Notes under the pieces: generated by a model
What the model saw: the letters and a program-made list of their open reading frames with translations, nothing else
Database searches by the model: none
Told to the model about the DNA's origin: nothing
Made by a program: the position numbers and the translations under genes
Source of the DNA: Syntrophaceae bacterium UBA1163
Lineage (GTDB): Bacteria; Desulfobacterota; BSN033; UBA1163
Length of the DNA stretch: 21,872 nt
Direction of reading: 5' to 3'
Assembly (NCBI GenBank): GCA_002311635.1
Contig: DBZJ01000181.1
Span: 1 to 21,872 of the forward strand
Part shown: positions 14,391 through 21,872 of the stretch, piece after piece
Numbering within the stretch: the stretch's first letter is position 1
How the letters are laid out: each line of letters opens with the position of its first letter

Positions 14391-15830
14391 TCACTCATAG
14401 ATGAGATCAAAAAGTTTGTTAGCCAGCTCCTGATTCAGGACTCTAAGAATTTTATATTCCTCGATGGCGGATCCCCTGTCCCCAAGCCTCAAGTAAGACA
14501 TCCCCAAGTTGAGATGGGCTTCAGCCAGAGAAGGCTTCAATCGGATCGCTTGCTTATAAGATACGATCGCCTCTTCCACTCGGCCTGTGTGAAAATAGGC
14601 TGCCCCCAAATCTAAATGTGCTTCTGCATGATCAAATTTGATGCGAATCGCCTCTTTGTAGGAATCGACGGCTTCTTCATATTTTTTCAGAGCCGCGTAG
14701 CTACTTCCAAGATTATAATGAGCCACAGCAAAGTCAGGTCTGAGGCGGATGGCCTCCTTACAGGATTGGATAGCCTCCTGATACCGCCCCAGTCTTTGAT
14801 AAGACCATCCCAGATTGTTATGAGATTCGGCGAGATCGGGTTTGAGCCGGATGGACCATTTGCACGATTCAATCGCATCATCGTAGCGACCGACCATTCC
14901 ATAAGCGACGCACAAATTATTATGAAAGTCCGCATCCTTGGGGTTGATGCGAATGGCTTGTTGGTAAGGCCCGATGGCCTCTCTGTACTGCCCGGTTCTG
15001 GCCAAACAATACCCGGCCTGGAAATAGGCCTGGGCATGCTCCGGGTTTCTCTTGATCGTCTCAGCAAAATAGGAGAGAGCCTTGCCGTAATCTTCTGCCC
15101 AGACATAATGGAGTCCCGTGGCATAGAGTTTTTCTGCCGAGGCGAGCCTGTCTTTTGCTCTCGCCTCTTCGCGCTCTGAAAGGGTTTCCTCCTTCCCCAT
15201 GGTCAATCTCGCTATTCTCTCACCGGGAATGGCGAAGTTGAGGTTCTGCCCCGCGACCACAAAAAAAGTTGCAATTCCGACCACCTCTCCTTTCATGTTC
15301 AGCACCGGGCTGCCACTGGACCCAGGAGATATGGGAGCCGTCAGCTGAACGATTTTCCCAAATCCGGGGATCTCTCTCACGGCAGAGACAATTCCATCCG
15401 AGACCGTTTTATCAAATCCGAGGGGTGTTCCGATGACGATGACTCTCTCTCCCACCTCAGGGAGTTTGGTGGTGACGGGTAAAGGCCGTACCGTTTCTTT
15501 TGAAATATCCAAGGAAACTCGGATTAAATCGCCTTCCTTGTCCTCGGCCAGAACCTTTTTAATAGGGTATTCTTTCCCATCGGTCGTCCGAATGGATGCC
15601 TGATTGGTCTCCTCCAGGACATGAGAGTTTGTGATGACATCTCCTTCTTTATCGATAAAAAAACCACTCCCTTGACCGATCATATTCCCCTCCTGATCGT
15701 AGGTCACAATGACGACGATGGAGGGTTCCACTCTTTTTATTAGAGCGGGCAGGTTTTCTTGACCCACGGCCGGAGAAACGACGAAAATAAGAAAAAGGAA
15801 TGCACCGATAAGACTGCAGGACTTTGACAT
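14391..15830 (-). CDS. Exported trypsin-like serine protease fused to seven TPR units
   Basis: A 479-residue protein. The signal peptide is residues 1-23 (LIGAFLFLIFVVSPAVG). A trypsin-like (S1C/DegP-type) domain covers about 28-212, with triad H70 (TNSHVLEE), D101 (KEGDLIRVSLD) and S172 (SPGSSGSPVLN), plus the GxGSGFFI strand. All three residues are present, so it is probably active, but there is no PDZ domain. Instead residues about 235-475 hold seven tandem TPR units spaced exactly 34 residues apart, suggesting a protein-binding scaffold in the periplasm. The start at 15830 has AGGAGG just upstream. It is convergent with the HU gene. The combination suggests substrate recruitment by TPRs rather than by PDZ; the target is unknown. 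Confidence 0.92.
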   Translation of the reverse strand: MSKSCSLIGAFLFLIFVVSPAVGQENLPALIKRVEPSIVVIVTYDQEGNMIGQGSGFFIDKEGDVITNSHVLEETNQASIRTTDGKEYPIKKVLAEDKEGDLIRVSLDISKETVRPLPVTTKLPEVGERVIVIGTPLGFDKTVSDGIVSAVREIPGFGKIVQLTAPISPGSSGSPVLNMKGEVVGIATFFVVAGQNLNFAIPGERIARLTMGKEETLSEREEARAKDRLASAEKLYATGLHYVWAEDYGKALSYFAETIKRNPEHAQAYFQAGYCLARTGQYREAIGPYQQAIRINPKDADFHNNLCVAYGMVGRYDDAIESCKWSIRLKPDLAESHNNLGWSYQRLGRYQEAIQSCKEAIRLRPDFAVAHYNLGSSYAALKKYEEAVDSYKEAIRIKFDHAEAHLDLGAAYFHTGRVEEAIVSYKQAIRLKPSLAEAHLNLGMSYLRLGDRGSAIEEYKILRVLNQELANKLFDLIYE

Positions 15831-16049
15831 ATCCCTCCTCGATGGCGGAACTTTTCAGAAGATTTAGAAATCCTCACTGAATGAAAAGGGAATGGAACCT
15901 CGGCCCCTCTATTCATTCTCTTGGCAATGGTCTCTCCGTCGCGAGTCACCAAACGTTAACGCGACGATGGAGGTCCCCCTGCGACGGCGCCCTCTGCGAG
16001 AAATGGGCTCCTTGGAAGAAAAGGACAGGGGAGACGGAATAATAGGACT
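15831..16049. other. Spacer between hisC and the protease gene
   Basis: 219 bases without a supported gene. A short stem, GTCGCG...CGCGAC (about 15938-15965), lies downstream of hisC on the minus strand. No T run follows it, and no promoter for the protease was identified. Confidence 0.35.
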
Positions 16050-17144
16050 TCATTTGATTATTTTCTTGAGGGCTCTGATGAATCTGCGGTTGTCCTCCAT
16101 CCTCCCAATGGTCACCCTGGCAAACGTGGGATAGCCCCATATCTTTCCCGGTCGAATGATGATCCCTTCCCTTAGAAAACCCCGAAAAACCTCTTCCGAG
16201 TCTTTTTCAAAATCGACCAAGATGAAGTTGGCCTGGCTGGGAACATAGGAGAGTCCCATCCTGTCCAGTTCTTTGTAGAGATACCTCTTGCCTTGGTACA
16301 CCGATTGAATCGACCTGACGGCGTGATCCTCATCTTCTAATGCAGCCACCGCAGCTACCTGGGCCAGCCGATGGACGGGAAAAGGGTCCCTCACCTGATA
16401 AAGACAATCCACCAAGTCTTCCCTGCCTAAGGCATAACCAATCCTCAACCCTGCCAGTCCATAAACTTTTGAAAAGGTTCGAAGAACGATGACTTGTTCC
16501 CCTTCTTTGACATAGTCTAAGCCAGCCGGGTAAAATGCATTTTCTACAAAATCCCCGTACGCTTCATCCAACACCACGACAGCACTCCCTGGAAGATGGG
16601 AGATGAAATAGTTGAACGCCTCGAGGGAGATGGTGGTCCCCGTTGGATTATTCGGGTTGCAGATAAAGACCAATTTGGTCTTTCGATTGACCTTCTTCAA
16701 CATGGCATCCAGATCGTGGGTAAAGTCTTTCAGCTTTACTTTGACCGGCTTTCCGCCCATGATCTGGGTCACATTGGCATAGACTGAAAAAGTGGGATCG
16801 GCCATCAGCACCTCATCCCCTTCGTTCACAAAGGCGTTCGCAATCATGAGAATCACATTATCGGCGCCGTTGGAGATGACGATCATTCTTTCTGGAATCG
16901 CAAACTTGTCGGCCAGGGCCCTTCTTAAAACGGTACAAGCGCCTTCCGGATAAAGATTGATTTTAGGAAGTTCCTTCCGGATGGCGATCAACGCCTTTGG
17001 AGAAGGACCGAGTAGATTCTCGTTTGAGGCAAGTTTCGTCCACCGTTTCGCTTCGAACTCGTCTTGAACCTCCTCAATCGATTTCCCGGGAATATAGGAA
17101 ATGATATTAAAGATCCCCTTTCTTGCCAGCTTTGCTATCTTCAT
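16050..17144 (-). CDS. hisC: Histidinol-phosphate aminotransferase
   Basis: A 364-residue class-I/II PLP aminotransferase of usual HisC length. It converts imidazole-acetol phosphate and glutamate to histidinol phosphate. Seen motifs: KLASNENLLGPSP (38-50) at the start, YPEGAC, SNGADNVI (91-98), CNPNNPTGT (162-170), LDEAYGDF (192-199), the PLP lysine K226 in RTFSKVYGLAGLRIGY, and R234. GGGAG precedes the ATG at 17144 by five bases. No other histidine gene is adjacent, so it is a stand-alone copy. HisC-family enzymes in such positions sometimes also serve tyrosine or phenylalanine synthesis, and sequence alone does not settle which. Confidence 0.9.
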   Translation of the reverse strand: MKIAKLARKGIFNIISYIPGKSIEEVQDEFEAKRWTKLASNENLLGPSPKALIAIRKELPKINLYPEGACTVLRRALADKFAIPERMIVISNGADNVILMIANAFVNEGDEVLMADPTFSVYANVTQIMGGKPVKVKLKDFTHDLDAMLKKVNRKTKLVFICNPNNPTGTTISLEAFNYFISHLPGSAVVVLDEAYGDFVENAFYPAGLDYVKEGEQVIVLRTFSKVYGLAGLRIGYALGREDLVDCLYQVRDPFPVHRLAQVAAVAALEDEDHAVRSIQSVYQGKRYLYKELDRMGLSYVPSQANFILVDFEKDSEEVFRGFLREGIIIRPGKIWGYPTFARVTIGRMEDNRRFIRALKKIIK

Positions 17145-17303
17145 TTTATCTCCCTTTGATTATAACCGAAATTTTTAAAATAAAGTGGGAATACTTGTCA
17201 ACGAAATATTAGCAGGCAAGAGTTTCAGGCGCGTGTGGGAATAAGGAAGGTCAAAGGAAAGCAGAAAAAGTTGAAACGTCGTTGACTACCCCGCATTCAT
17301 TTT

Positions 17304-17332
17304 GGGGTCTTGGACGCTGTCGAAGCGTCAAG
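17304..17332 (-). terminator. Possible terminator after the hybrid kinase
   Basis: A short stem, GACGCT...AGCGTC, lies about ten bases beyond the kinase stop. It is followed on the minus strand by a second small stem (ACCCC...GGGGT). There is no long T run, so this is tentative. Confidence 0.3.
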
Positions 17333-17339
17333 AGAAGAA

Positions 17340-20300
17340 TCATTCCTTTCCGGATTCCATGGTCTCAGCGACCACATTCAGAATTTGAGCGAAATCGAAG
17401 GGTTTGGAGATAAAAAAATCGAGACCACATTCCTCCATTTTGCTTCGATTCCTTTCATTCCCCCATCCCGTAATCATTCCTACAGGTGTGTGAGGGCTGA
17501 TCTCCTTAATCATCCTGCATACCTCCCAACCCGACATGCCAGGCATTCCTAAATCGGTGAGGACAACATCGAATTCTCCCTCCTTAAAGAGCTGAACACC
17601 CTTTCCTCCATTCTCTGCCAGGGTCACCTGATGGTCAGCTTGAGCCAGAGTCCGAGAAAGGACACTTCGGACGAATTCATCGTCGTCGATCACCAGGATC
17701 CGGGCTCTTCTTCCCTTTTTGATAGGTTGCGAATCGACGGCTTCTTCTTTTTCATCCTCGCCAATGGGCAGGGTGATGGTGAAGGCGGTTCCTTGCCCGA
17801 CTTTGCTTTCAACTTCGATTTCTCCTCCAAATCTTTTGACGATTCCATAAGACATACTTAACCCTAACCCTGTGTTGGTAAATGGCTTCGTTGTAAAAAA
17901 GGGCTCAAAGATTCTCTCTTTCGTCTCTTCCGCGATCCCAACTCCTGTATCTGAAATCTGGATAAAGACATCCTTTCCTTCCCTGGACGTACGAATTTCG
18001 ATTTTCCCCCCATCATGCATTGCCTCAATCGCATTGAAAATCATGTTGGTGATGACTTCCCTTAACTCAGAGGCACTCCCCGAAGCAAGAGGGATGTCTT
18101 CGAGATTAGAAACCATTTCAATCTGGATGCCTCTGCTCTGGGCCTCGTCTTTCCATTTGGGTTTGGTAATTTCAATTGAATCTTTAACGATAGCGTTGAC
18201 GTCGACCTTGAAAAGTTCCTGAGGGATCCGTTTCCTCGTGAACTCCTGAAGTCTTCGTACGGTCTGACTGCTATCCTTGGCCACCTTTTCGATGATCTTC
18301 AACGTCTCCTTTAACTCTTCATCTCGAACGGTATAAAGTAAAAGTTGAGTATTTCCAAGGATAGCCGCTAAGGCATTGTTGAAATCGTGGGCAACCCCGC
18401 TCGCCATCTCTCCGACCGCCCGGAGCTTCTCGGCTTGGAACAATTGCTCCTCGATCCTTTTCTTATCGGTGATGTCTCGTATGATTCCTCTAAACCCTAT
18501 CGGTTTGTCCCAGGCATCTTTTCGTAACGATGCAGAGGCTTCGATGTATCTCTTCGTCCCGTCTTTTCTTATGATCTCCCAATCGTGTTCTCTACAGGGT
18601 TCCCCTGTTCGGTAGACCCTATTAAAAGCCTGATACACTCTCTTTGCGTTCTCTTGATCCGAGTACTGCCGGTTGTTCATGCCCATCAATTCCTCTCTGG
18701 AATACCCAAGGATTTGGCAAATGGAATCGTTGAAAAAAGTGAAGCTACCGGCAAGGTCTACTTCGTAATAACCCTCTTCGATGGTCTCGAGAATGGTTCG
18801 ATATTTCTCCTCACTCTGGCGCAACGCTTCCTCTGCGCCTTTGCGCTCGGTGACATCCCGTATAATCCCTCTAAACCCCACCGCGTTACCGGATGCATCT
18901 TTTCGTAAGGATATAGAGGTCTCAACATGCCTTTTAGCCCCATCTTTTCTTACGATCTCGTAATCGAATACTCTGCCGGGTTTCCCCGTTCTGTAAACTT
19001 CATTAAAGGCTTGAAACAGTTTCCTCGTGGTCTCTTGATCCGTATACTGCCGGTCATTCATGTCCATCAATTCTTCTCTGGGGTACCCGAAGATTTGGCA
19101 CATGGAGTCGTTGACAAAAGTGAAGTTACCGGCAAGGTCTACTTCGTAATAACCCTCTTCGATGCTTTTAAGGATGTTTCGGTATCTCTCCTCACTCAGG
19201 CGCAATGCCTCCTCTGCACGTTTGCGCTCTGTGACGTCCCGAGAAATACCCCGAAATCCGGTCGGTCTCCCTTCCGAGTCCCTTATAAGAGATACTGAAA
19301 ACTCATCAAACGCTTTCGTCCCGCCCTTTTTGATAACTTCCAAATCTACTCCCTTAACCGGGTCCCCCGTTCTGTAGACACTATTAAAAGCTTGAAACAC
19401 TTTCTTTGCGTTCTCTTTATCCATATACTGCCGGTTGTTCATTCCGGTCAATTCCTCTCTGGTGTATCCGAGATTTACGCACTCCGCATCATTAACGAAG
19501 GTAAAATTACCAGCAAGGTCGACCTCCAAATACCCGTCCTGGATGTTGTCAATAATGTTTCGGTATCTTTCCTCACTCCGACGCAGTGCCTCCTCTGCAC
19601 GCTTGCGGTCAGTGATGTCTTGAACCATAGAAAGAACGCCCATAACGTTTCCATTGCCGTCTTTCAAAGGTGTGTTAGACCAGTCGCAAATGATGATGCG
19701 GCCATCTTTGGTGATATTCTCATTTAGGCTGTGGGCAGTGGTATCCCCATTAAGTAAACGTCGCCAAATAGCATCTATTGGGGGTTGCGCGGCTTTCGGC
19801 ACAATGAAGTTATACGGATGTCTGCCAAGTGCCTCTTCTGCGGCGAAACCAAAAATTCTTTCCGCCGCAGGATACCACGATAAAACACGGAATTCGCGAT
19901 CCCAAACAATGCACCCGATGGGCATACGGTTGATTTGGACCTGGAGACGAGCCTCGCTTTCTCGCAGCGCCTCCTCCGCGCGCTTGCGCTCGGTGACATC
20001 CCGGGAAACACCCCGAAATCCGACCGGTTTCCCCTCCGAATCCCTTATGAGAGATACCGACATCTCATAGATTCCCCTCGTCCTGTCTCTTCTTATAAGT
20101 TCCGCATCCAATACCTCAATCGGATTCCCCGTTTCATAGACTCTCTTGTAGAGCTGATAACTTCTTTCAGCGCCTGCCGCATCTTGATACTGCCGGTTAT
20201 TCATCCCGATCAGTTCCTCTCTGGAGTATCCGAGCTGTCTGCAGACCGCGTCATTAACGAAGGTATAATTACCAGCAAGGTCAATCTCAAAATAGCCGTC

Positions 20301-20633
20301 GTAAATATTCTCAAGAATCGTCCGGTATCTCTCTTCGGATGTTTTTAGCTCCTCTTCCACCCTTTTCCGCTCGGAGATATCTTTGACGAGCCCCTCGTAC
20401 CCAACCGTATTCCCGGGCACTTGAACAGGAAGGGTCAATTTCCTTGCTAAGAAAAAACTGAAGAGGATTCCAGCGATCAGGACAATCCCCTCAACCCCAA
20501 TGAACGACGCCCTCAAATCCTGACGGTAGATGACACCGATGCTCAAACCTACGATGATCAGCGGGAGGATCGTTGAGAGCGTTAAAAGAACCATCCATTT
20601 CAATGTCAGACTATTTCCAATCTTTGTTGTCAC
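17340..20633 (-). CDS. Multi-PAS hybrid sensor histidine kinase
   Basis: A 1097-residue membrane-anchored hybrid kinase. Helices lie at about 13-35 and 46-63 with almost no periplasmic loop between them. Five PAS/PAC units follow, starting at residues 99, 226, 353, 480 and 607, exactly 127 residues apart. Units 1, 3, 4 and 5 are close copies (IDLAGNYTFVND-type core); unit 2 is different (IGCIVWDREFRVLSW). The HisKA H-box is GVAHDFNNALAAI (H749). The ATPase has N867, DTGVGI (D895) and TGLGLS (921). A C-terminal receiver has DDD (983-985), phosphoacceptor D1027 and K1077. The GTG start at 20633 overlaps the HTH-gene stop (GTGA). PAS units suggest redox, ligand or light sensing; the ligand is unknown. 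No separate output protein is encoded beside it except the small HTH protein. Confidence 0.95.
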   Translation of the reverse strand: MTTKIGNSLTLKWMVLLTLSTILPLIIVGLSIGVIYRQDLRASFIGVEGIVLIAGILFSFFLARKLTLPVQVPGNTVGYEGLVKDISERKRVEEELKTSEERYRTILENIYDGYFEIDLAGNYTFVNDAVCRQLGYSREELIGMNNRQYQDAAGAERSYQLYKRVYETGNPIEVLDAELIRRDRTRGIYEMSVSLIRDSEGKPVGFRGVSRDVTERKRAEEALRESEARLQVQINRMPIGCIVWDREFRVLSWYPAAERIFGFAAEEALGRHPYNFIVPKAAQPPIDAIWRRLLNGDTTAHSLNENITKDGRIIICDWSNTPLKDGNGNVMGVLSMVQDITDRKRAEEALRRSEERYRNIIDNIQDGYLEVDLAGNFTFVNDAECVNLGYTREELTGMNNRQYMDKENAKKVFQAFNSVYRTGDPVKGVDLEVIKKGGTKAFDEFSVSLIRDSEGRPTGFRGISRDVTERKRAEEALRLSEERYRNILKSIEEGYYEVDLAGNFTFVNDSMCQIFGYPREELMDMNDRQYTDQETTRKLFQAFNEVYRTGKPGRVFDYEIVRKDGAKRHVETSISLRKDASGNAVGFRGIIRDVTERKGAEEALRQSEEKYRTILETIEEGYYEVDLAGSFTFFNDSICQILGYSREELMGMNNRQYSDQENAKRVYQAFNRVYRTGEPCREHDWEIIRKDGTKRYIEASASLRKDAWDKPIGFRGIIRDITDKKRIEEQLFQAEKLRAVGEMASGVAHDFNNALAAILGNTQLLLYTVRDEELKETLKIIEKVAKDSSQTVRRLQEFTRKRIPQELFKVDVNAIVKDSIEITKPKWKDEAQSRGIQIEMVSNLEDIPLASGSASELREVITNMIFNAIEAMHDGGKIEIRTSREGKDVFIQISDTGVGIAEETKERIFEPFFTTKPFTNTGLGLSMSYGIVKRFGGEIEVESKVGQGTAFTITLPIGEDEKEEAVDSQPIKKGRRARILVIDDDEFVRSVLSRTLAQADHQVTLAENGGKGVQLFKEGEFDVVLTDLGMPGMSGWEVCRMIKEISPHTPVGMITGWGNERNRSKMEECGLDFFISKPFDFAQILNVVAETMESGKE
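18435..20339 (-). repeat. Five tandem 381-base PAS-encoding units
   Basis: The five PAS units in the kinase gene repeat every 381 bases. Stretches of units 4 and 5 are almost identical at the DNA level (compare 18741-18780 with 19122-19161), pointing to recent duplication or gene conversion. Unit 2 keeps the spacing but has diverged or been replaced. Confidence 0.8.
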
Positions 20634-20815
20634 GAGTCGATCTCACCTCTCAAGAACCGATATAGCTCCGATTGGAGGATTCTCCAACCCTTTCCGGCTT
20701 TAATCGCCTTGATTCTCCCTACACGAATATATTTGAGGAAGGTGGGTTTGGAGATCTTCAGATATTCAATCGCCTCATCCGTAGTCAGCACAGCATCTTT
20801 TTCCATTAAAGACAT
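20630..20815 (-). CDS. Small excisionase/MerR-type HTH protein coupled to the hybrid kinase
   Basis: A 61-residue protein of the HTH_17 (excisionase-family, BldC-like) type. It reads VLTTDEAIEYLKISKPTFLKYIR, then a wing-like VGRIKAIKAGKGWRI and a closing helix ELYRFLRGEI. It covers the whole DNA-binding domain with nothing added. GGAGG precedes the ATG at 20815 by seven bases. Its stop overlaps the kinase GTG start (GTGA), so the two proteins are made together. No integrase or other phage gene is nearby, so a role as a transcription regulator tied to the kinase is more likely than excision. The DNA target is unknown; two palindromes upstream are candidates. Confidence 0.85.
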   Translation of the reverse strand: MSLMEKDAVLTTDEAIEYLKISKPTFLKYIRVGRIKAIKAGKGWRILQSELYRFLRGEIDS

Positions 20816-20844
20816 CGAATTGCCTCCATTTGTTTTGATTTTCG

Positions 20845-20864
20845 TGTATTTGTAGCAAAATACA
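20845..20864. promoter_or_regulatory. Inverted repeat upstream of the HTH gene
   Basis: TGTATTT and AAATACA separated by six bases, 30 bases before the ATG at 20815. A possible operator for the HTH protein (autoregulation) or a hairpin in the mRNA leader. Confidence 0.35.
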
Positions 20865-20944
20865 TGCCGAGAAGAAATGGAAGTTGTTCTGTTCTATAAC
20901 AATTGGATTTCTAAGCTCTGTTTAAGTTTCCTTGAAGATGATTA

Positions 20945-20981
20945 ATTTTAGCAGTAACCTGTTGGAAATGACAAATTGTCA
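20945..20981 (-). promoter_or_regulatory. Promoter with overlapping palindromic operator for the HTH-kinase pair
   Basis: On the minus strand TTGTCA (20974-20969), an 18-base spacer and TAAAAT (20950-20945). The -35 box is half of the perfect palindrome TGACAA-A-TTGTCA (20969-20981), the arrangement expected for a repressor site. The leader to the ATG at 20815 would be about 120 bases. The rest of the 318-base gap shows no gene. Confidence 0.4.
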
Positions 20982-21133
20982 GAATTGGAAAAATTGTTTC
21001 TAACCCTCTACTGCCAAGCTGCCAGGCCAGGTAAAGTTAAGACGACAGCTATTTAGGATGGGTTATGTTCAGGGAGTTTCGTATCAGAAGGCCAAATTAA
21101 TAAAAATTCCACGGAGAAAAATGAGGAGGGGTA

Positions 21134-21637
21134 TTACATTTTATATTTTCCGAAGTCTTCTGGCTTCATATTCTCAATAATGTTTTTAAGTTCGTCACCT
21201 CCCTCCTCCAGAAGGTTGGAGGCAAGGATCCCCATCTGCTTTGTCGCCTCAATGACCGACTCGGCTACAAAAATGGGAGCCTTCACCCTTACCGCCAGGG
21301 CGATCGCGTCACTGGGACGGCTATCCACCGTCAGCTCTTTACCATCTACGTTAAGGTAAAGATTGGCATAAAACGTATTTTCCTTTAAGTCGTAGATCAC
21401 CACCCGCTTGACCGTTACCTGAAATGTATCCAAAATTTGTTTCATGAGGTCATGTGTCATGGGACGAAGCGTCATCACTCCTTCGAGACCTCTTGAGATG
21501 GCTTCTGCCTCAAAGACTCCGATCCATATCGGCAAAGCCTTTTGCCCCGCAAGGTCCACTAAGACAACGACCGGATTGGAGGCCTTGGGGTCCACGACGA
21601 TACCCATCACTTTGACTTCCATCAAGCCCTTTTCCAT
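21134..21637 (-). CDS. Bifunctional nuclease family protein (BFN, DUF151)
   Basis: A 167-residue cytoplasmic protein of usual family length. Features seen are VKVMGIVVDPKASNPVVVLVD at the start and then the family-typical LPIWIGVFEAEAISRGLEG (35-53). A run PMTHDLMKQILD (59-70) follows, and the hallmark DSRPSDAIALAVRVKAPIFV lies at about 105-124. A charged helical tail follows. Family members have been reported to show DNase and RNase activity, but the physiological role is poorly defined. The ATG at 21637 has AAGGA five bases upstream; an internal Met at residue 6 is less supported. Its own promoter lies at 21721-21748. Confidence 0.93.
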   Translation of the reverse strand: MEKGLMEVKVMGIVVDPKASNPVVVLVDLAGQKALPIWIGVFEAEAISRGLEGVMTLRPMTHDLMKQILDTFQVTVKRVVIYDLKENTFYANLYLNVDGKELTVDSRPSDAIALAVRVKAPIFVAESVIEATKQMGILASNLLEEGGDELKNIIENMKPEDFGKYKM

Positions 21638-21720
21638 ATCCGTCCTTTTGAAAATTCAGGGGATGAACGAACCCTCTGGCCTAAAGGCGCTTTGAAAAGA
21701 GGTTTTGAAAATCAATCCTA

Positions 21721-21748
21721 ATTTTAACCTGTGGGATGGGGATGTCAA
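21721..21748 (-). promoter_or_regulatory. Sigma-70 promoter of the BFN gene
   Basis: On the minus strand TTGACA (21748-21743), a 16-base spacer and TAAAAT (21726-21721). TGGGG...CCCCA pairs around the -35 box and could form a small stem. The leader to the ATG at 21637 is about 75 bases. Confidence 0.65.
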
Positions 21749-21773
21749 CCCCACCTCTTTTTTAATTGGGAGA

Positions 21774-21872
21774 ATGGTTTACGGAGGGATAAAGCGTGGA
21801 GATCGAAATGTCCCTTTGCTCTTCGACAAAGAGATGGCGAAGGAAAAGACGAGCCGAATGAGAATAGAATTT
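21774..21872 (+). CDS. Possible start of a gene running off the right edge
   Basis: From an ATG at 21774 the frame MVYGGIKRGDRNVPLLFDKE continues open to the window end (33 codons). GGGAG lies almost directly before the ATG, too close for a normal ribosome site. GGAGGG at 21783-21788 would suit a later GTG, but that frame stops after 21 codons. Too short to identify; it may be chance. Confidence 0.2.
   Translation, partial: MVYGGIKRGDRNVPLLFDKEMAKEKTSRMRIEF

Noticed and set aside
14616..15179. 187-codon plus-strand open frame opposite the TPR region
   Set aside because: Arises from the repeated codons of the TPR units on the other strand; internal repetition mirrors that periodicity.
18435..20339. 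Regular 381-base repeats that might suggest a CRISPR-like or satellite array
   Set aside because: They are in-frame PAS domain repeats within one gene; no short repeat/spacer structure exists anywhere in the window.
18376..20348. Several plus-strand open frames of 100-138 codons opposite the PAS array
   Set aside because: They repeat with the 381-base period of the kinase gene and are its antisense shadows.
20630..20815. Excisionase annotation as evidence of a prophage or integrative element
   Set aside because: No integrase, attachment-type repeat or phage gene nearby, and the gene is coupled to a sensor kinase.

Overview
The window looks like chromosomal DNA from a Gram-negative, free-living bacterium with a rich sensory repertoire. 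I favour a deltaproteobacterial/Desulfobacterota-type lineage. The reasons are a sigma-54 activator with its kinase and lipoprotein, a very large PAS hybrid kinase, frequent ATGA/GTGA gene couplings, moderate GC, and metabolic genes scattered away from their classical operons. This placement is an inference; there is no rRNA in the window.

Layout. At 1-819 (minus) is the N-terminal half of a membrane acyltransferase that runs off the left edge. At about 860-1450 is a poorly resolved stretch with one candidate secreted mini-protein. At 1452-4707 (plus) is a tightly coupled three-gene signalling operon: sensor kinase, TPR lipoprotein, sigma-54-dependent response regulator. It has the same gene order as enterobacterial GlrK/QseE-QseG-GlrR/QseF. 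A textbook sigma-54 promoter lies 165 bases past the regulator gene (4872-4886, TGGCACG-N4-TTGC). It points into a run of short, partly degraded genes, two of which encode small exported proteins (5368-6150). Next come a small membrane protein (6449-6847, minus) and a tRNA-Lys/tRNA-Glu unit (minus) with a clear promoter at 7437-7465.

The central part is metabolic. A class-V aminotransferase, serA and purA run on the minus strand from a strong promoter at 11944-11972. Divergently, a small TPR protein and an M24 Xaa-Pro peptidase are coupled by a TTGA overlap. They are followed by tRNA-Gly(CCC) and an HU-family protein, each with its own sigma-70-like promoter. Convergent to HU, separated by two strong hairpins, is an exported trypsin-like protease fused to seven TPR units. 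Then come a stand-alone hisC, a 1097-residue hybrid kinase whose five PAS units repeat at exactly 127 residues, and a 61-residue excisionase-type HTH protein overlapping the kinase start by four bases. Last is a bifunctional-nuclease (DUF151) family gene with its own promoter.

The two points most worth following are (i) the GlrKR-like system beside a near-perfect sigma-54 promoter driving small secreted proteins or an untranslated leader, and (ii) the HTH protein translationally coupled to a multi-PAS hybrid kinase that carries traces of repeat gain and loss. No CRISPR array, insertion sequence, phage gene or rRNA was seen.
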